From contig NZ_FNXY01000006.1 in the NCBI RefSeq assembly GCF_900108855.1, forward strand, positions 124,001 through 188,000: 64,000 bases of DNA, written 5' to 3'. The notes under the pieces were generated by a model, which saw only the letters and a list, made by a program, of their open reading frames with translations, had not been told where the DNA came from and ran no database searches. Origin of the DNA: Dyadobacter koreensis. Its GTDB lineage: Bacteria; Bacteroidota; Bacteroidia; Cytophagales; Spirosomataceae. The translations under genes were made by a program, and so were the position numbers. Below are positions 43,647 through 52,044 of the stretch, in pieces (positions within the stretch are counted from its first letter, which is position 1; each line of letters opens with the position of its first letter).

Positions 43647-45671
43647 ATGAGTGCTTATTTTTTCGCAGACCGGGATATTAGCTGGCTCTCTTTCAACGAA
43701 CGGGTGTTGGAAGAAGCAGGAAAGGATTCTGTTCCGTTGAATGAGAGAATTAAATTTTTATCGATTTTTTCTTCGAATCTTGATGAGTTTTACCGCGTTC
43801 GGATGCCTGCTCTTTTGGCGTTGAAAAAAATGGATAAGGAGAAAACCGGCCTGACTGTTTACCGGAAAGCTGTTCAGATTATAGATCGTCAGCAGGAAGA
43901 ATTCGGCCAGATTTTTAACGAAGCGGTTTTGCCCGGCCTGACACAGTATTGTTTCAAACTCATTTACAATGATAAGATACCTGAGAAGCTAAAAGAACAC
44001 ACGGATTATTACTTTTTTACGCAGGTTGCAGGCTTTTTACAGCCGGTTCTTATCAAGCGGAATACGGACTTTTTTCTTGAGAACAACCAGCTTTATAAGG
44101 CAGTTATTGTTCAACATACCTCGGGCGACGAACAATTATATCTGGTCAATATTCCAACAAATAACTTGCCCCGTTTTTACAAAATAACGCAGGAGGACGG
44201 AGATTACATCGTTTTTCTTGAAGATGTGATCCGGCAGAATTTACAGCATCTTTTTCCTTCCGCGGTTATTGTCGGGTCATATAATATCAAGATTACCCGG
44301 GACGCCGAACTTGACCTTCGCGACGAGTTCGGAGATCTGGCCGCTAAAATTGAAAAACAGTTGCGTAAAAGGGATTTTGGTTTTGCCACCAGATTTCTTT
44401 ACGAACCCGGAATGCCACTGAGACATTTACAGGATATGATCGAGATCTTTAATCTTCAGAAAGCCTCAGTTGTTGAAGGTGGAAAGCATCATAATCTCAA
44501 AGATCTGGCGCAGCTTCCGGTTTCCAATGCTTCGCTTTCGTACAAGCCGTGGCCATCCGTGCAAAGTATCAGGCCTTCGGAATTGCAGGAAACGCTTTTT
44601 CGGGCAGTTGAAAAAGAAGACCGGATTGTCCATGCCCCTTATCAGTCATATGATACTATAATAAGGTTTTTTAACGAAGCCGCGATCGACACTTCCGTAG
44701 AGCGGATCTATACGACAATGTATCGGGTTGCCAGTGATTCAAGGATTGGTTACGCGCTGATCAGTGCTGCGAAAAATGGGAAAAAAGTTTCTGTTCTGGT
44801 TGAATTGAAGGCTCGTTTTGATGAAGCAAATAACATTCGCTGGGCCAAAAAAATGAAGGCTGCTGGCGTGAAAATTATTTATAGCGGCAATTTATTGAAG
44901 GTACACGCCAAAATCGCGCTGGTGAAAAGGAAGAACCAGAGCGCTCCTTATCTTGGACTTTTGGCAACGGGGAATTTGAATGAAAATACGGCACGTTTTT
45001 ACACCGATCATATTTTGCTGACGGCGTATCAGCCTATGCTGGCCGAAATGGAAGCGCTTTTTGATTTTTTGAGAAAACGGAAAGGAAAAGCGACACAGCA
45101 TATCCTGTTTCAGCACTTGCTTGTAGCCCAGTTCAATTTACAGACGCGATTTCTGGAAATGATTGATCGCGAGATTGAAAATGCGAGACGCGGACTGCCT
45201 GCTTCTATCATAATAAAAATGAATAATCTGGAAGAAGAAGTATTGATAACAAAACTATACGATGCTTCAAATGCCGGTGTGAAAATCAGTCTGATCGTTC
45301 GTAGTATTTGCCGGCTGGTTCCGGGAATTCCCGGGCAGAGCGAAAATATAACGGTCAAAAGAATTGTAGACAGGTATCTGGAACACGGCCGGATTTTCCT
45401 TTTTCACAACACTGGTAAAGACGAAGTTTATATGGGTTCGGCTGACTGGATGAACCGCAACATTTACCGAAGAATTGAAGTTTGTTTTCCTATTTATAAC
45501 GATGTGATCAGAAGGCAGATGATCAATCTTCTGACAATTCAATGGCAGGATAATGTCCAGGCTGTTCTGATCGATAAGGAACTGCATAATGTTTCGCTGC
45601 AAAATAAAGATGGTGATCAGGTGAGATCTCAGGAAGCGATTTATGAACTTTTATCATCAGAAATTAAATAA
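43647..45671 (+). CDS. ppk1: Polyphosphate kinase 1
   Basis: 674 residues from ATG 43647 (MSAYFFADRDISWLSFNERVLEEA, the PPK1 opening). The N-terminal domain (LSIFSSNLDEFYRVRM) is followed by a middle domain (RDFGFATRFLYEPGMP) and two phospholipase-D-like catalytic domains. VHAKIALVK carries the likely autophosphorylated histidine at 420, and GLLATGNLNENTARFYTDHILLTA and YMGSADWMNRNIYRRIEV are conserved active-site blocks. It makes inorganic polyphosphate from ATP reversibly at the membrane. It lies between the HD-PycTM gene (12 bases) and the propeller lipoprotein gene (34 bases), so these form one operon. Confidence 0.96.
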   Translation: MSAYFFADRDISWLSFNERVLEEAGKDSVPLNERIKFLSIFSSNLDEFYRVRMPALLALKKMDKEKTGLTVYRKAVQIIDRQQEEFGQIFNEAVLPGLTQYCFKLIYNDKIPEKLKEHTDYYFFTQVAGFLQPVLIKRNTDFFLENNQLYKAVIVQHTSGDEQLYLVNIPTNNLPRFYKITQEDGDYIVFLEDVIRQNLQHLFPSAVIVGSYNIKITRDAELDLRDEFGDLAAKIEKQLRKRDFGFATRFLYEPGMPLRHLQDMIEIFNLQKASVVEGGKHHNLKDLAQLPVSNASLSYKPWPSVQSIRPSELQETLFRAVEKEDRIVHAPYQSYDTIIRFFNEAAIDTSVERIYTTMYRVASDSRIGYALISAAKNGKKVSVLVELKARFDEANNIRWAKKMKAAGVKIIYSGNLLKVHAKIALVKRKNQSAPYLGLLATGNLNENTARFYTDHILLTAYQPMLAEMEALFDFLRKRKGKATQHILFQHLLVAQFNLQTRFLEMIDREIENARRGLPASIIIKMNNLEEEVLITKLYDASNAGVKISLIVRSICRLVPGIPGQSENITVKRIVDRYLEHGRIFLFHNTGKDEVYMGSADWMNRNIYRRIEVCFPIYNDVIRRQMINLLTIQWQDNVQAVLIDKELHNVSLQNKDGDQVRSQEAIYELLSSEIK

Positions 45672-45705
45672 AACAGACCATGTTGTCTGTTTTTAATGAA
45701 GAAAT

Positions 45706-46566
45706 ATGAACCACCATAAGATTTCATTCTCAGCTCTTTTTTTCTCATTCATTCTTCTGGGAATGGGGTGTAATACTACTGGCGGAAGTGCAAATTTTCT
45801 GAAAGAGTATGACCTGACCCGGCCCGAGGCTTTTAACATGCCGGAGAGCCTGAAAGAAATTTCCGGAATTGCTTTTAACAAGGGAAAAAACGATGTCGTA
45901 TATGCAGTTCAGGACGAAGAAGGTAAAGTTTTTCGTTTAACCTGGCAAAATCATAGACAGAAGCACACGAAGTTTTCAGGGAAAGGTGATTATGAGGATA
46001 TAACATTGGTGAAAGGACAGGTTGTCGTCTTAAAAAGTACTGGCGTTTTGTATACATTTTCGGTTTCGGAAGCTCAGTTTGAAGAAACTACCAAAACAAA
46101 AGAGTGGAAAAACCTGTTGCCGAAAGGAGAATATGAGGGCATGTATGGAGACGAAGCTACTGGTAAAATATACGTTCTGTGTAAAGCCTGTTCCATTGAT
46201 AATCCCGGGAAAAAAGTCTCAGGGTTTATATTAAATGTTGGAAGTACTGTTCAAAAAACGGGAAGTTTTACACTGAATACAGATGAGGTAAAAGCACTAG
46301 GCGTTAAAGTTAAAAGAGGATTTCAGCCATCCGCACTTGCGAAAAACCCTGTTTCGGGAGACTGGTATATACTCTCCAGTTTGAATAAAACTTTGGTCGT
46401 GACTGACAAAAATTGGAAGCCAAAATTAGCTTACCCGCTTAGCAGCAATAACTTCAACCAGCCTGAGGGGATTGCCTTTGATAATTCGGGGAATCTGTAT
46501 ATCTCTAACGAAGGAGATGATACAAAGGATGGAAATATCTTAAAATTTAAAAGATTGGCGAAGTAA
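45706..46566 (+). CDS. SdiA-regulated-type propeller lipoprotein
   Basis: 286 residues. A lipoprotein signal (LLGMGC, Cys near residue 22) is followed by a propeller: PESLKEISGIAFNKGKNDVVYAVQDEEGKVFRL, YEDITLVKGQVVVLKSTGVLYTF, KGEYEGMYGDEATGKIYVLCKAC, NQPEGIAFDNSGNLYISNEGDD. The repeated E-G-I/M-x-x-D and E-D/E motifs are typical of the SdiA-regulated family, related to phytase-like propellers. Phosphate-ester hydrolysis is possible but not shown. It is exported and anchored on the envelope. It stands between ppk1 (34 bases) and the phosphoesterase-barrel gene (116 bases). Confidence 0.85.
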   Translation: MNHHKISFSALFFSFILLGMGCNTTGGSANFLKEYDLTRPEAFNMPESLKEISGIAFNKGKNDVVYAVQDEEGKVFRLTWQNHRQKHTKFSGKGDYEDITLVKGQVVVLKSTGVLYTFSVSEAQFEETTKTKEWKNLLPKGEYEGMYGDEATGKIYVLCKACSIDNPGKKVSGFILNVGSTVQKTGSFTLNTDEVKALGVKVKRGFQPSALAKNPVSGDWYILSSLNKTLVVTDKNWKPKLAYPLSSNNFNQPEGIAFDNSGNLYISNEGDDTKDGNILKFKRLAK

Positions 46567-46682
46567 CATTTCAGTACCGTATTATTTATTCCACTTGCTC
46601 TTTTTCTTAAATGGGAGTTCATGGATTTTATATGCTGTTGAGTTTGCAATTTATGATCACAACGTGTTTTTAAATCGTCGCA

Positions 46683-49600
46683 ATGAAAATAAAACTACTT
46701 TCTTTATTCGGGATTTTCGGCCTTGTATTGGCTTCTTCCTGCGCTTCTTATAAAAAAAATCAATACGTAAAAGAGACGGCTGACTGGAAAAATCAAAATC
46801 CGGGTCCGGGATTGATATTGACGCATACCATGTATCTTGTGGGCAATGCTGGCGATGATTCGCCAACTTCACAGTCGCCGGTTTTGAAATACCTTAAAAC
46901 GAAGTTGCCGACAGAATCTTCCAACAGTTCAATCTTGTTTCTTGGAGATAATATCTATGAAAAAGGAATGCCGCCGAAGGAAGATTCGGTAGAACGAAAG
47001 AAAGCTGAGTATCGGATCAATTCGGAATTGCAGACGCTGGATAACTACAAAGGACGGCCAATATTTTTGCCTGGAAACCGCGACTGGAAAGGCTGGGGCC
47101 TGAAAGGGTTGAAACGTGAAGAAAATTATATTGAAAATTATCTGAACAGCCGCCGGGGAAAAACGGAAATGGATGAGTTTGAGAATTATTTTATTCCGGA
47201 TGATGGCTGTTCCGGGCCGGAGGTTGTTGAACTTAGCGATCAGGTTGTGGTTCTGGTCGTGGATTCGCAATGGTGGCTGACGGATTGGGATAAAGAACCA
47301 ACCATTAATGACGGCTGCGATGTTAAAAACCGGGCGACATTCAAGTTTGTTTTTGAAAATCTTGTCAGGAAATACAAGAATAAAAACTTAGTGATCGCTT
47401 TGCATCATCCTCCTTATACCTACGGTGAACATGGCGGAAATTTTACTGTGAAACAGCATCTTTTTCCGTTGACAACACTTCATGAAAATTTATACATTCC
47501 GTTACCTTTTATCGGCAGTTTGGCTGCGTTGTTCCGCAGCAGTATCGGACCGAAACAGGATATTTCGAACCCATTTTACAAAGATATGAAAGCGGGAATG
47601 ATGGCAGGTGTTCGTAAAAACGGAAGTTTTATTTTCGCAAGTGCCCATGAAAATGCCTTGCAATTTATTGAAAGCGAATCTCAGAAATTCATTGTCAGTG
47701 GAAGCGGTTCCAGAACTGCGCCGGTAAGATTGGGGAAAGGCTCACAATTTGCTTCGGCAGCTCTGGGATACACTACACTGGCTTTTTATGATAACGGAGA
47801 ATCGTGGGTGCAATTTTGGGAAGTTAATGAGGATGGTACAAAATCTGAGTTGGTTTTTCAAAAGAAAATCAAAGGCAGATCAACCGAAGCGAAAGATGAA
47901 GTTCAGCCAGCTTTTACAGAATATAATCAGCACAAAGATTCGACAGAGAAATCCATTTTGGCGAATCCTGTAAAGAAGGTTAACAAGGGACATAATTTCT
48001 TTTTCGGATCACATAACCGTGAGCTTTATCAGGAACAATATCCGTTTCCGGTACTTGACCTTTCAACTTATCATGGCGGGCTGACACCAGTCAAACAGGG
48101 CGGGGGAAATCAAACGAATTCGCTTCGCCTTCGTGATTCGGAAGGGAAGGAGTATGTGCTTCGCGGAATGACCAAGGATGTGAGCCGGCTGTTACCTTTT
48201 CCATTTAATAAGATGACCGCCGCAAAATATATCGCGGAAGACAACTTCCTGTCGACGCACCCATTTGCGCCGTTGGCAATTCCTCCGCTGGCTGATGCGA
48301 TCCAGGTTTACCATACCAATCCTAAATTGTTTTATGTGCCATCACAGCCGGATTTGGGTGTATTCAATTCGATCTTTGGTGGAAGCATGAGTCTGTTCGA
48401 GGAGCGCCCTGATGGGAAACGATGGAAAAATGATGACTTTTTCGGGAAAGCAGACAAGATTGTCGGAACACCGGATCTGATGGAAAATATTCTGAAAGAC
48501 GGGAAATATAAAGTGGATGAAGAATGGGCTCTGCGTACCAGGTTGCTGGACTTTATCATTGGCGACTGGGACCGGCATGACGACCAGTGGACGTGGTCTT
48601 CGAAAAAGCAAGAGGACGGAATCACATTATACCGGCCTATCCCGCGCGATCGTGACCAGGCTTTTTCGAGATATGACGGTTTGTTTACATCCATTGCGAA
48701 ACTGACTACAATGCCATTTTTAAGGCAACTTCAGACATATCAGCCTGAGATAAAAAGTATGAAATGGACGAGTTGGAGTGCGCGGCTTTTTGACCGTACG
48801 TTTCTGACTGAACTAAGTTGGGAACAGTGGGAAAAGCAGGCAAAATTCATTCAGTTAAATCTGACAGATCAGGTTATAGAAAATGCTTTTGCAAGTTGGC
48901 CCGATAAGGCGCGTGAACTTTCGGCACCCTGGATCATTAAAAGTATCAAAACCAGACGGGATAACCTGCTGAAAATTGCAAGGGAACATTACGCTTTTGT
49001 AAGCAAATCGGTTGATATTCTGGGGACGGAAGAGCGGGAGAGATTTGAAATCGAAAGAATCGACAATGATCATACCCGCGTGACCATTTATGAAATATCA
49101 AGAAAAGGCGAAGAAAAGCGGCTTGACTATCAGCGGACTTTCGACCACAAGATCACCAGGACCATCAATATTTACGGCAATGGAAATGATGATGAATTTA
49201 TAACAAAAGGTTCTTCAAAAAAGGGAATCAAGGTTCGGCTCATTGGCGGAACGGGTAAGGATACCTTTGCGGATAGTTCAATCGTGAGAAGCGGTGCGAA
49301 GAAGACGATTGTCTACGACGATCTGGCGGAAAATGTAGTTGTGAAAGGTAACGAAACAGCCGATGAACGGACCGGCCTATATCGCTACAATATTTATGAT
49401 CGTCGCGGGACAGGCAGCGATTACAATATTAATATGCCTATTCCGATTATAGGCTACAATCCGGACGATGGATTTTTGATTGGCGGAAGTTTGACAATGA
49501 TACGTTATGGTTTTAAAAAGGAGCCTTATGCGTCGATTCAGCATATTGGCGGCAGTTTTTCTTTCGGGACAAAAGCCTTAAAACTCGACTATACCGGCGA

Positions 49601-50486
49601 CTTTATTAATGCCTTTAAAAAATTCGATTTTTATCTTGACGCATTTTACCACGGCCCGTCTTACGCGTTCAATTATTCAGGTTTGGGAAACGACAGCCAG
49701 CGTCCGGTCGATGATCCGAATTTTTACCGCGTTCGACAGAAAGCGATCCACATTTATCCGGCTATTAAAAAGCGAATCGGATTGAATGGATTTGTGGCGC
49801 TCGGACCATTATTTGAAGTTTCAAAAATTCAGGAAACGGCTGGGCGGTATATTACGACAACGGACGGCGATCTCGATAAAAGTGACATTTTTAAGACAAA
49901 ATATTTTGGTGGTGCACAGGCCAGATTTAGTTTTAACAACGTTGATAATATCTTTTCGCCGCATTCCGGTATCCGGTTTCACACTGATTTAAGCTGGGCA
50001 TGGAATCTTAAAGAGAGCAATAATTTTACGGCATTGCGGGCACAGCTGGCTTTCTATAAGAGTATGGATAAAAAAGAAAGATTCGTTATCGCTTCCCAAA
50101 TTGGTACAGGCCTGAACTTCGGTGCCGGTTTTGAATTTTTCCAAATGCCAACGTTGGGTGGAAACCAGGAAAGTCAGGGATTACGTGGCTATCGTACGCA
50201 ACGATTTTACGGGAAAAGCAGTGTTTGGCACAGTACCGATCTTCGCGTTAAAGTTAACAGCAGTTATAACGAGACACTGCCTTTCACTTTCGGCGTCTTC
50301 GGCGGATTTGATTATGGCCGTGTCTGGCTAAAAGAATATCCTTCCGAAAACTGGCATTATGATTATGGGGGCGGAGTCTGGTTTTCACCGGTTGATATTG
50401 CTACATTATCGCTGGGAGCATTTTTTCCAAAAGAAAAAACCGAAGAATCTCCAAGGATTATGTTACGTCTAGGCTTCTGGTTTTAA
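46683..50486 (+). CDS. Lipoprotein fusion: calcineurin-like phosphoesterase, kinase-like region, Omp85-type barrel
   Basis: 1267 residues. Lipobox A-S-S-C puts the lipidated Cys at residue 20. Residues 45-420 resemble a calcineurin-like phosphoesterase: GNAGD, GDNIYEKG (88), GNRD (131, R replacing the usual H), HHPP (241), and a final SAHEN in place of GHxH. Residues 450-770 contain YVLRGMTKD, an EERPDG hinge-like turn, GDWDRHDDQW (627-636) and PRDRDQAF (654-661), which look like the catalytic loop and metal-binding Asp of Fam20C/HipA-like atypical kinases. Residues 860-1267 form a barrel ending IMLRLGFWF, with the GLRGYRTQRF block of the Omp85/BamA superfamily. The phosphoesterase and barrel are well supported; the kinase reading is my inference. 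Confidence 0.85.
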   Translation: MKIKLLSLFGIFGLVLASSCASYKKNQYVKETADWKNQNPGPGLILTHTMYLVGNAGDDSPTSQSPVLKYLKTKLPTESSNSSILFLGDNIYEKGMPPKEDSVERKKAEYRINSELQTLDNYKGRPIFLPGNRDWKGWGLKGLKREENYIENYLNSRRGKTEMDEFENYFIPDDGCSGPEVVELSDQVVVLVVDSQWWLTDWDKEPTINDGCDVKNRATFKFVFENLVRKYKNKNLVIALHHPPYTYGEHGGNFTVKQHLFPLTTLHENLYIPLPFIGSLAALFRSSIGPKQDISNPFYKDMKAGMMAGVRKNGSFIFASAHENALQFIESESQKFIVSGSGSRTAPVRLGKGSQFASAALGYTTLAFYDNGESWVQFWEVNEDGTKSELVFQKKIKGRSTEAKDEVQPAFTEYNQHKDSTEKSILANPVKKVNKGHNFFFGSHNRELYQEQYPFPVLDLSTYHGGLTPVKQGGGNQTNSLRLRDSEGKEYVLRGMTKDVSRLLPFPFNKMTAAKYIAEDNFLSTHPFAPLAIPPLADAIQVYHTNPKLFYVPSQPDLGVFNSIFGGSMSLFEERPDGKRWKNDDFFGKADKIVGTPDLMENILKDGKYKVDEEWALRTRLLDFIIGDWDRHDDQWTWSSKKQEDGITLYRPIPRDRDQAFSRYDGLFTSIAKLTTMPFLRQLQTYQPEIKSMKWTSWSARLFDRTFLTELSWEQWEKQAKFIQLNLTDQVIENAFASWPDKARELSAPWIIKSIKTRRDNLLKIAREHYAFVSKSVDILGTEERERFEIERIDNDHTRVTIYEISRKGEEKRLDYQRTFDHKITRTINIYGNGNDDEFITKGSSKKGIKVRLIGGTGKDTFADSSIVRSGAKKTIVYDDLAENVVVKGNETADERTGLYRYNIYDRRGTGSDYNINMPIPIIGYNPDDGFLIGGSLTMIRYGFKKEPYASIQHIGGSFSFGTKALKLDYTGDFINAFKKFDFYLDAFYHGPSYAFNYSGLGNDSQRPVDDPNFYRVRQKAIHIYPAIKKRIGLNGFVALGPLFEVSKIQETAGRYITTTDGDLDKSDIFKTKYFGGAQARFSFNNVDNIFSPHSGIRFHTDLSWAWNLKESNNFTALRAQLAFYKSMDKKERFVIASQIGTGLNFGAGFEFFQMPTLGGNQESQGLRGYRTQRFYGKSSVWHSTDLRVKVNSSYNETLPFTFGVFGGFDYGRVWLKEYPSENWHYDYGGGVWFSPVDIATLSLGAFFPKEKTEESPRIMLRLGFWF

Positions 50487-50548
50487 TTGAAACAACGGTT
50501 TCAAAATTCATTCTAAGAAACACCGAGATTTTTATGTTTTGAATGAAA

Positions 50549-50585
50549 AAACAGGCCGCAGGATAATAATTCCTGCGACCTGTTT
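50549..50585 (-). terminator. Terminator of the RND efflux operon
   Basis: 15-base arms (50549-50563 and 50571-50585) with one mismatch and a seven-base loop, followed on the minus strand by six T residues. It lies 30 bases beyond the stop of the outer-membrane factor gene and may also stop the plus-strand gene ending at 50486. Confidence 0.85.
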
Positions 50586-50614
50586 AACTATTATTTAACC
50601 ACAATTATCAACTC

Positions 50615-52033
50615 TTAATTTCGCCAGCCTCCGCCGAGAGATCGGTAAAGGTCAACGTTAGCAGCAAGTTGCGCACGCTTGATGGCCACCAACTCTAGCT
50701 CGCTTTGAAGTACATTGCTCTGCGCGGTAATCACTTCAAGATAATTGGCCATACCACTCTGGAAAAGCATTTTCGAATTTGATATCGCTTGCTGCAGCGT
50801 CCTGACCCGCGTGTCGGCGATGGTTTGCTGTTCTTTCAGTTTTTCAATTTTTACCAGAGCATCAGATACTTCGCCAACTGCATATAATACTGTTTGTCTG
50901 AATTCCATCACGGTTCTTTCACGTTCTAATTTCGAAACTTCGAACTGCGTTTTTAACTGATTTCGTTGAAACAAAGGCTGGGTAAGTCCGCCTGCTGCGG
51001 CGCCAAACAAGGAAGCCGGAATGTTAAACCAGTTTGATGCCTTGAAAGAATTGATACCGCCCGATGCTGTGATCGTTAGAGCTGGGTACATATTAGCTTT
51101 TGCGATACCTACGTTGGCATTGGCTACGTCCAGGGCAAGTTCTGACCTCCGGATATCTGGACGGCGGTTTAAAATTGATGTCGGAACCCCAGTCGCCAAT
51201 GTTTCAGGGAATGAAATCTGATCAAGTTTAAGATTTCTTTCCATTCTCCCAGGCAAATCTCCTGCAAGGATACTCAGCGCATTTTCCTGCAAAATAATTG
51301 CCTGCTGCAATTCTGGAATTAGTTTTGATGCTGTCAGTTTTTGAGCTTCTGCTTGCTGGATGGCAAGAGAGGTTACTTGCCCGGAAGCAAACTGAAATCC
51401 AAAAATTCTTAACGTACTATCACTTAAAGCAAGGTTTTTTTCGGCGATACCAAGCTGGGCGTCCAGCATCAGCAGGTTGTAAAATCCTTGAGAAACCATA
51501 GCTACCAAATTGGTCCGGATCGCATTTTTTACCTCAATTGTTTGAAGATATTCTGCCAGTGCGCGACCGTTTCTGTTTTTGATTTTTCCCCATATGTCGG
51601 CTTCCCAGGATAAACCCATACTGACAGTATAATCTTCAATATGCGTAGTATTTAAAAAAGAACTCGCACTTAATCCATTCAAACTATTATCAGACGGACG
51701 GTTAGAGCCGGCTGTGATCTGAAGCCTTGCATCCGGGAAATAAGCCCATTTTGTCTGCTTGAACAAAAGCTGTGAAGCCTCGATATTTTTAAGAGCAATT
51801 TGCATATCGTAGTTTTTCGCGATGGCGCTGTCAAGTAACTTTTGGAGCGATGCGTCGGTAAAAAAACTGTCAAGCGGCAGATCAGCAATACTTGCCGTGT
51901 CCGTTGTTGCGACCGCATTCCTGAAAGTTTCAGGTAATGCAGTCTGTGGGGTTTCCACATTTTTGGAGATCTTACATGCAGCCAGCGCTGTCAGCAACAC
52001 CAAAAATGTGAGTATATTAAGGTACTTTTTCAT
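50615..52033 (-). CDS. TolC-like outer-membrane factor of RND efflux system
   Basis: 472 residues. The signal peptide has lipobox L-A-A-C (residue 20), so it is a lipoprotein of the OprM/NodT type. Two outer-membrane-efflux repeats are visible: LQKLLDSAIAKNYDMQIALKNIEASQLLFKQTKWAYFPDARLQITAG and RPDIRRSELALDVANANVGIAKANMYPALTITASGG, and the C-terminal coiled helix ends ALVAIKRAQLAANVDLYRSLGGGW. It forms the trimeric exit channel of the pump encoded upstream. It is the last gene of the operon, 11 bases after the permease. Confidence 0.94.
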   Translation of the reverse strand: MKKYLNILTFLVLLTALAACKISKNVETPQTALPETFRNAVATTDTASIADLPLDSFFTDASLQKLLDSAIAKNYDMQIALKNIEASQLLFKQTKWAYFPDARLQITAGSNRPSDNSLNGLSASSFLNTTHIEDYTVSMGLSWEADIWGKIKNRNGRALAEYLQTIEVKNAIRTNLVAMVSQGFYNLLMLDAQLGIAEKNLALSDSTLRIFGFQFASGQVTSLAIQQAEAQKLTASKLIPELQQAIILQENALSILAGDLPGRMERNLKLDQISFPETLATGVPTSILNRRPDIRRSELALDVANANVGIAKANMYPALTITASGGINSFKASNWFNIPASLFGAAAGGLTQPLFQRNQLKTQFEVSKLERERTVMEFRQTVLYAVGEVSDALVKIEKLKEQQTIADTRVRTLQQAISNSKMLFQSGMANYLEVITAQSNVLQSELELVAIKRAQLAANVDLYRSLGGGWRN

Positions 52034-52044
52034 GTTGTATTTCT

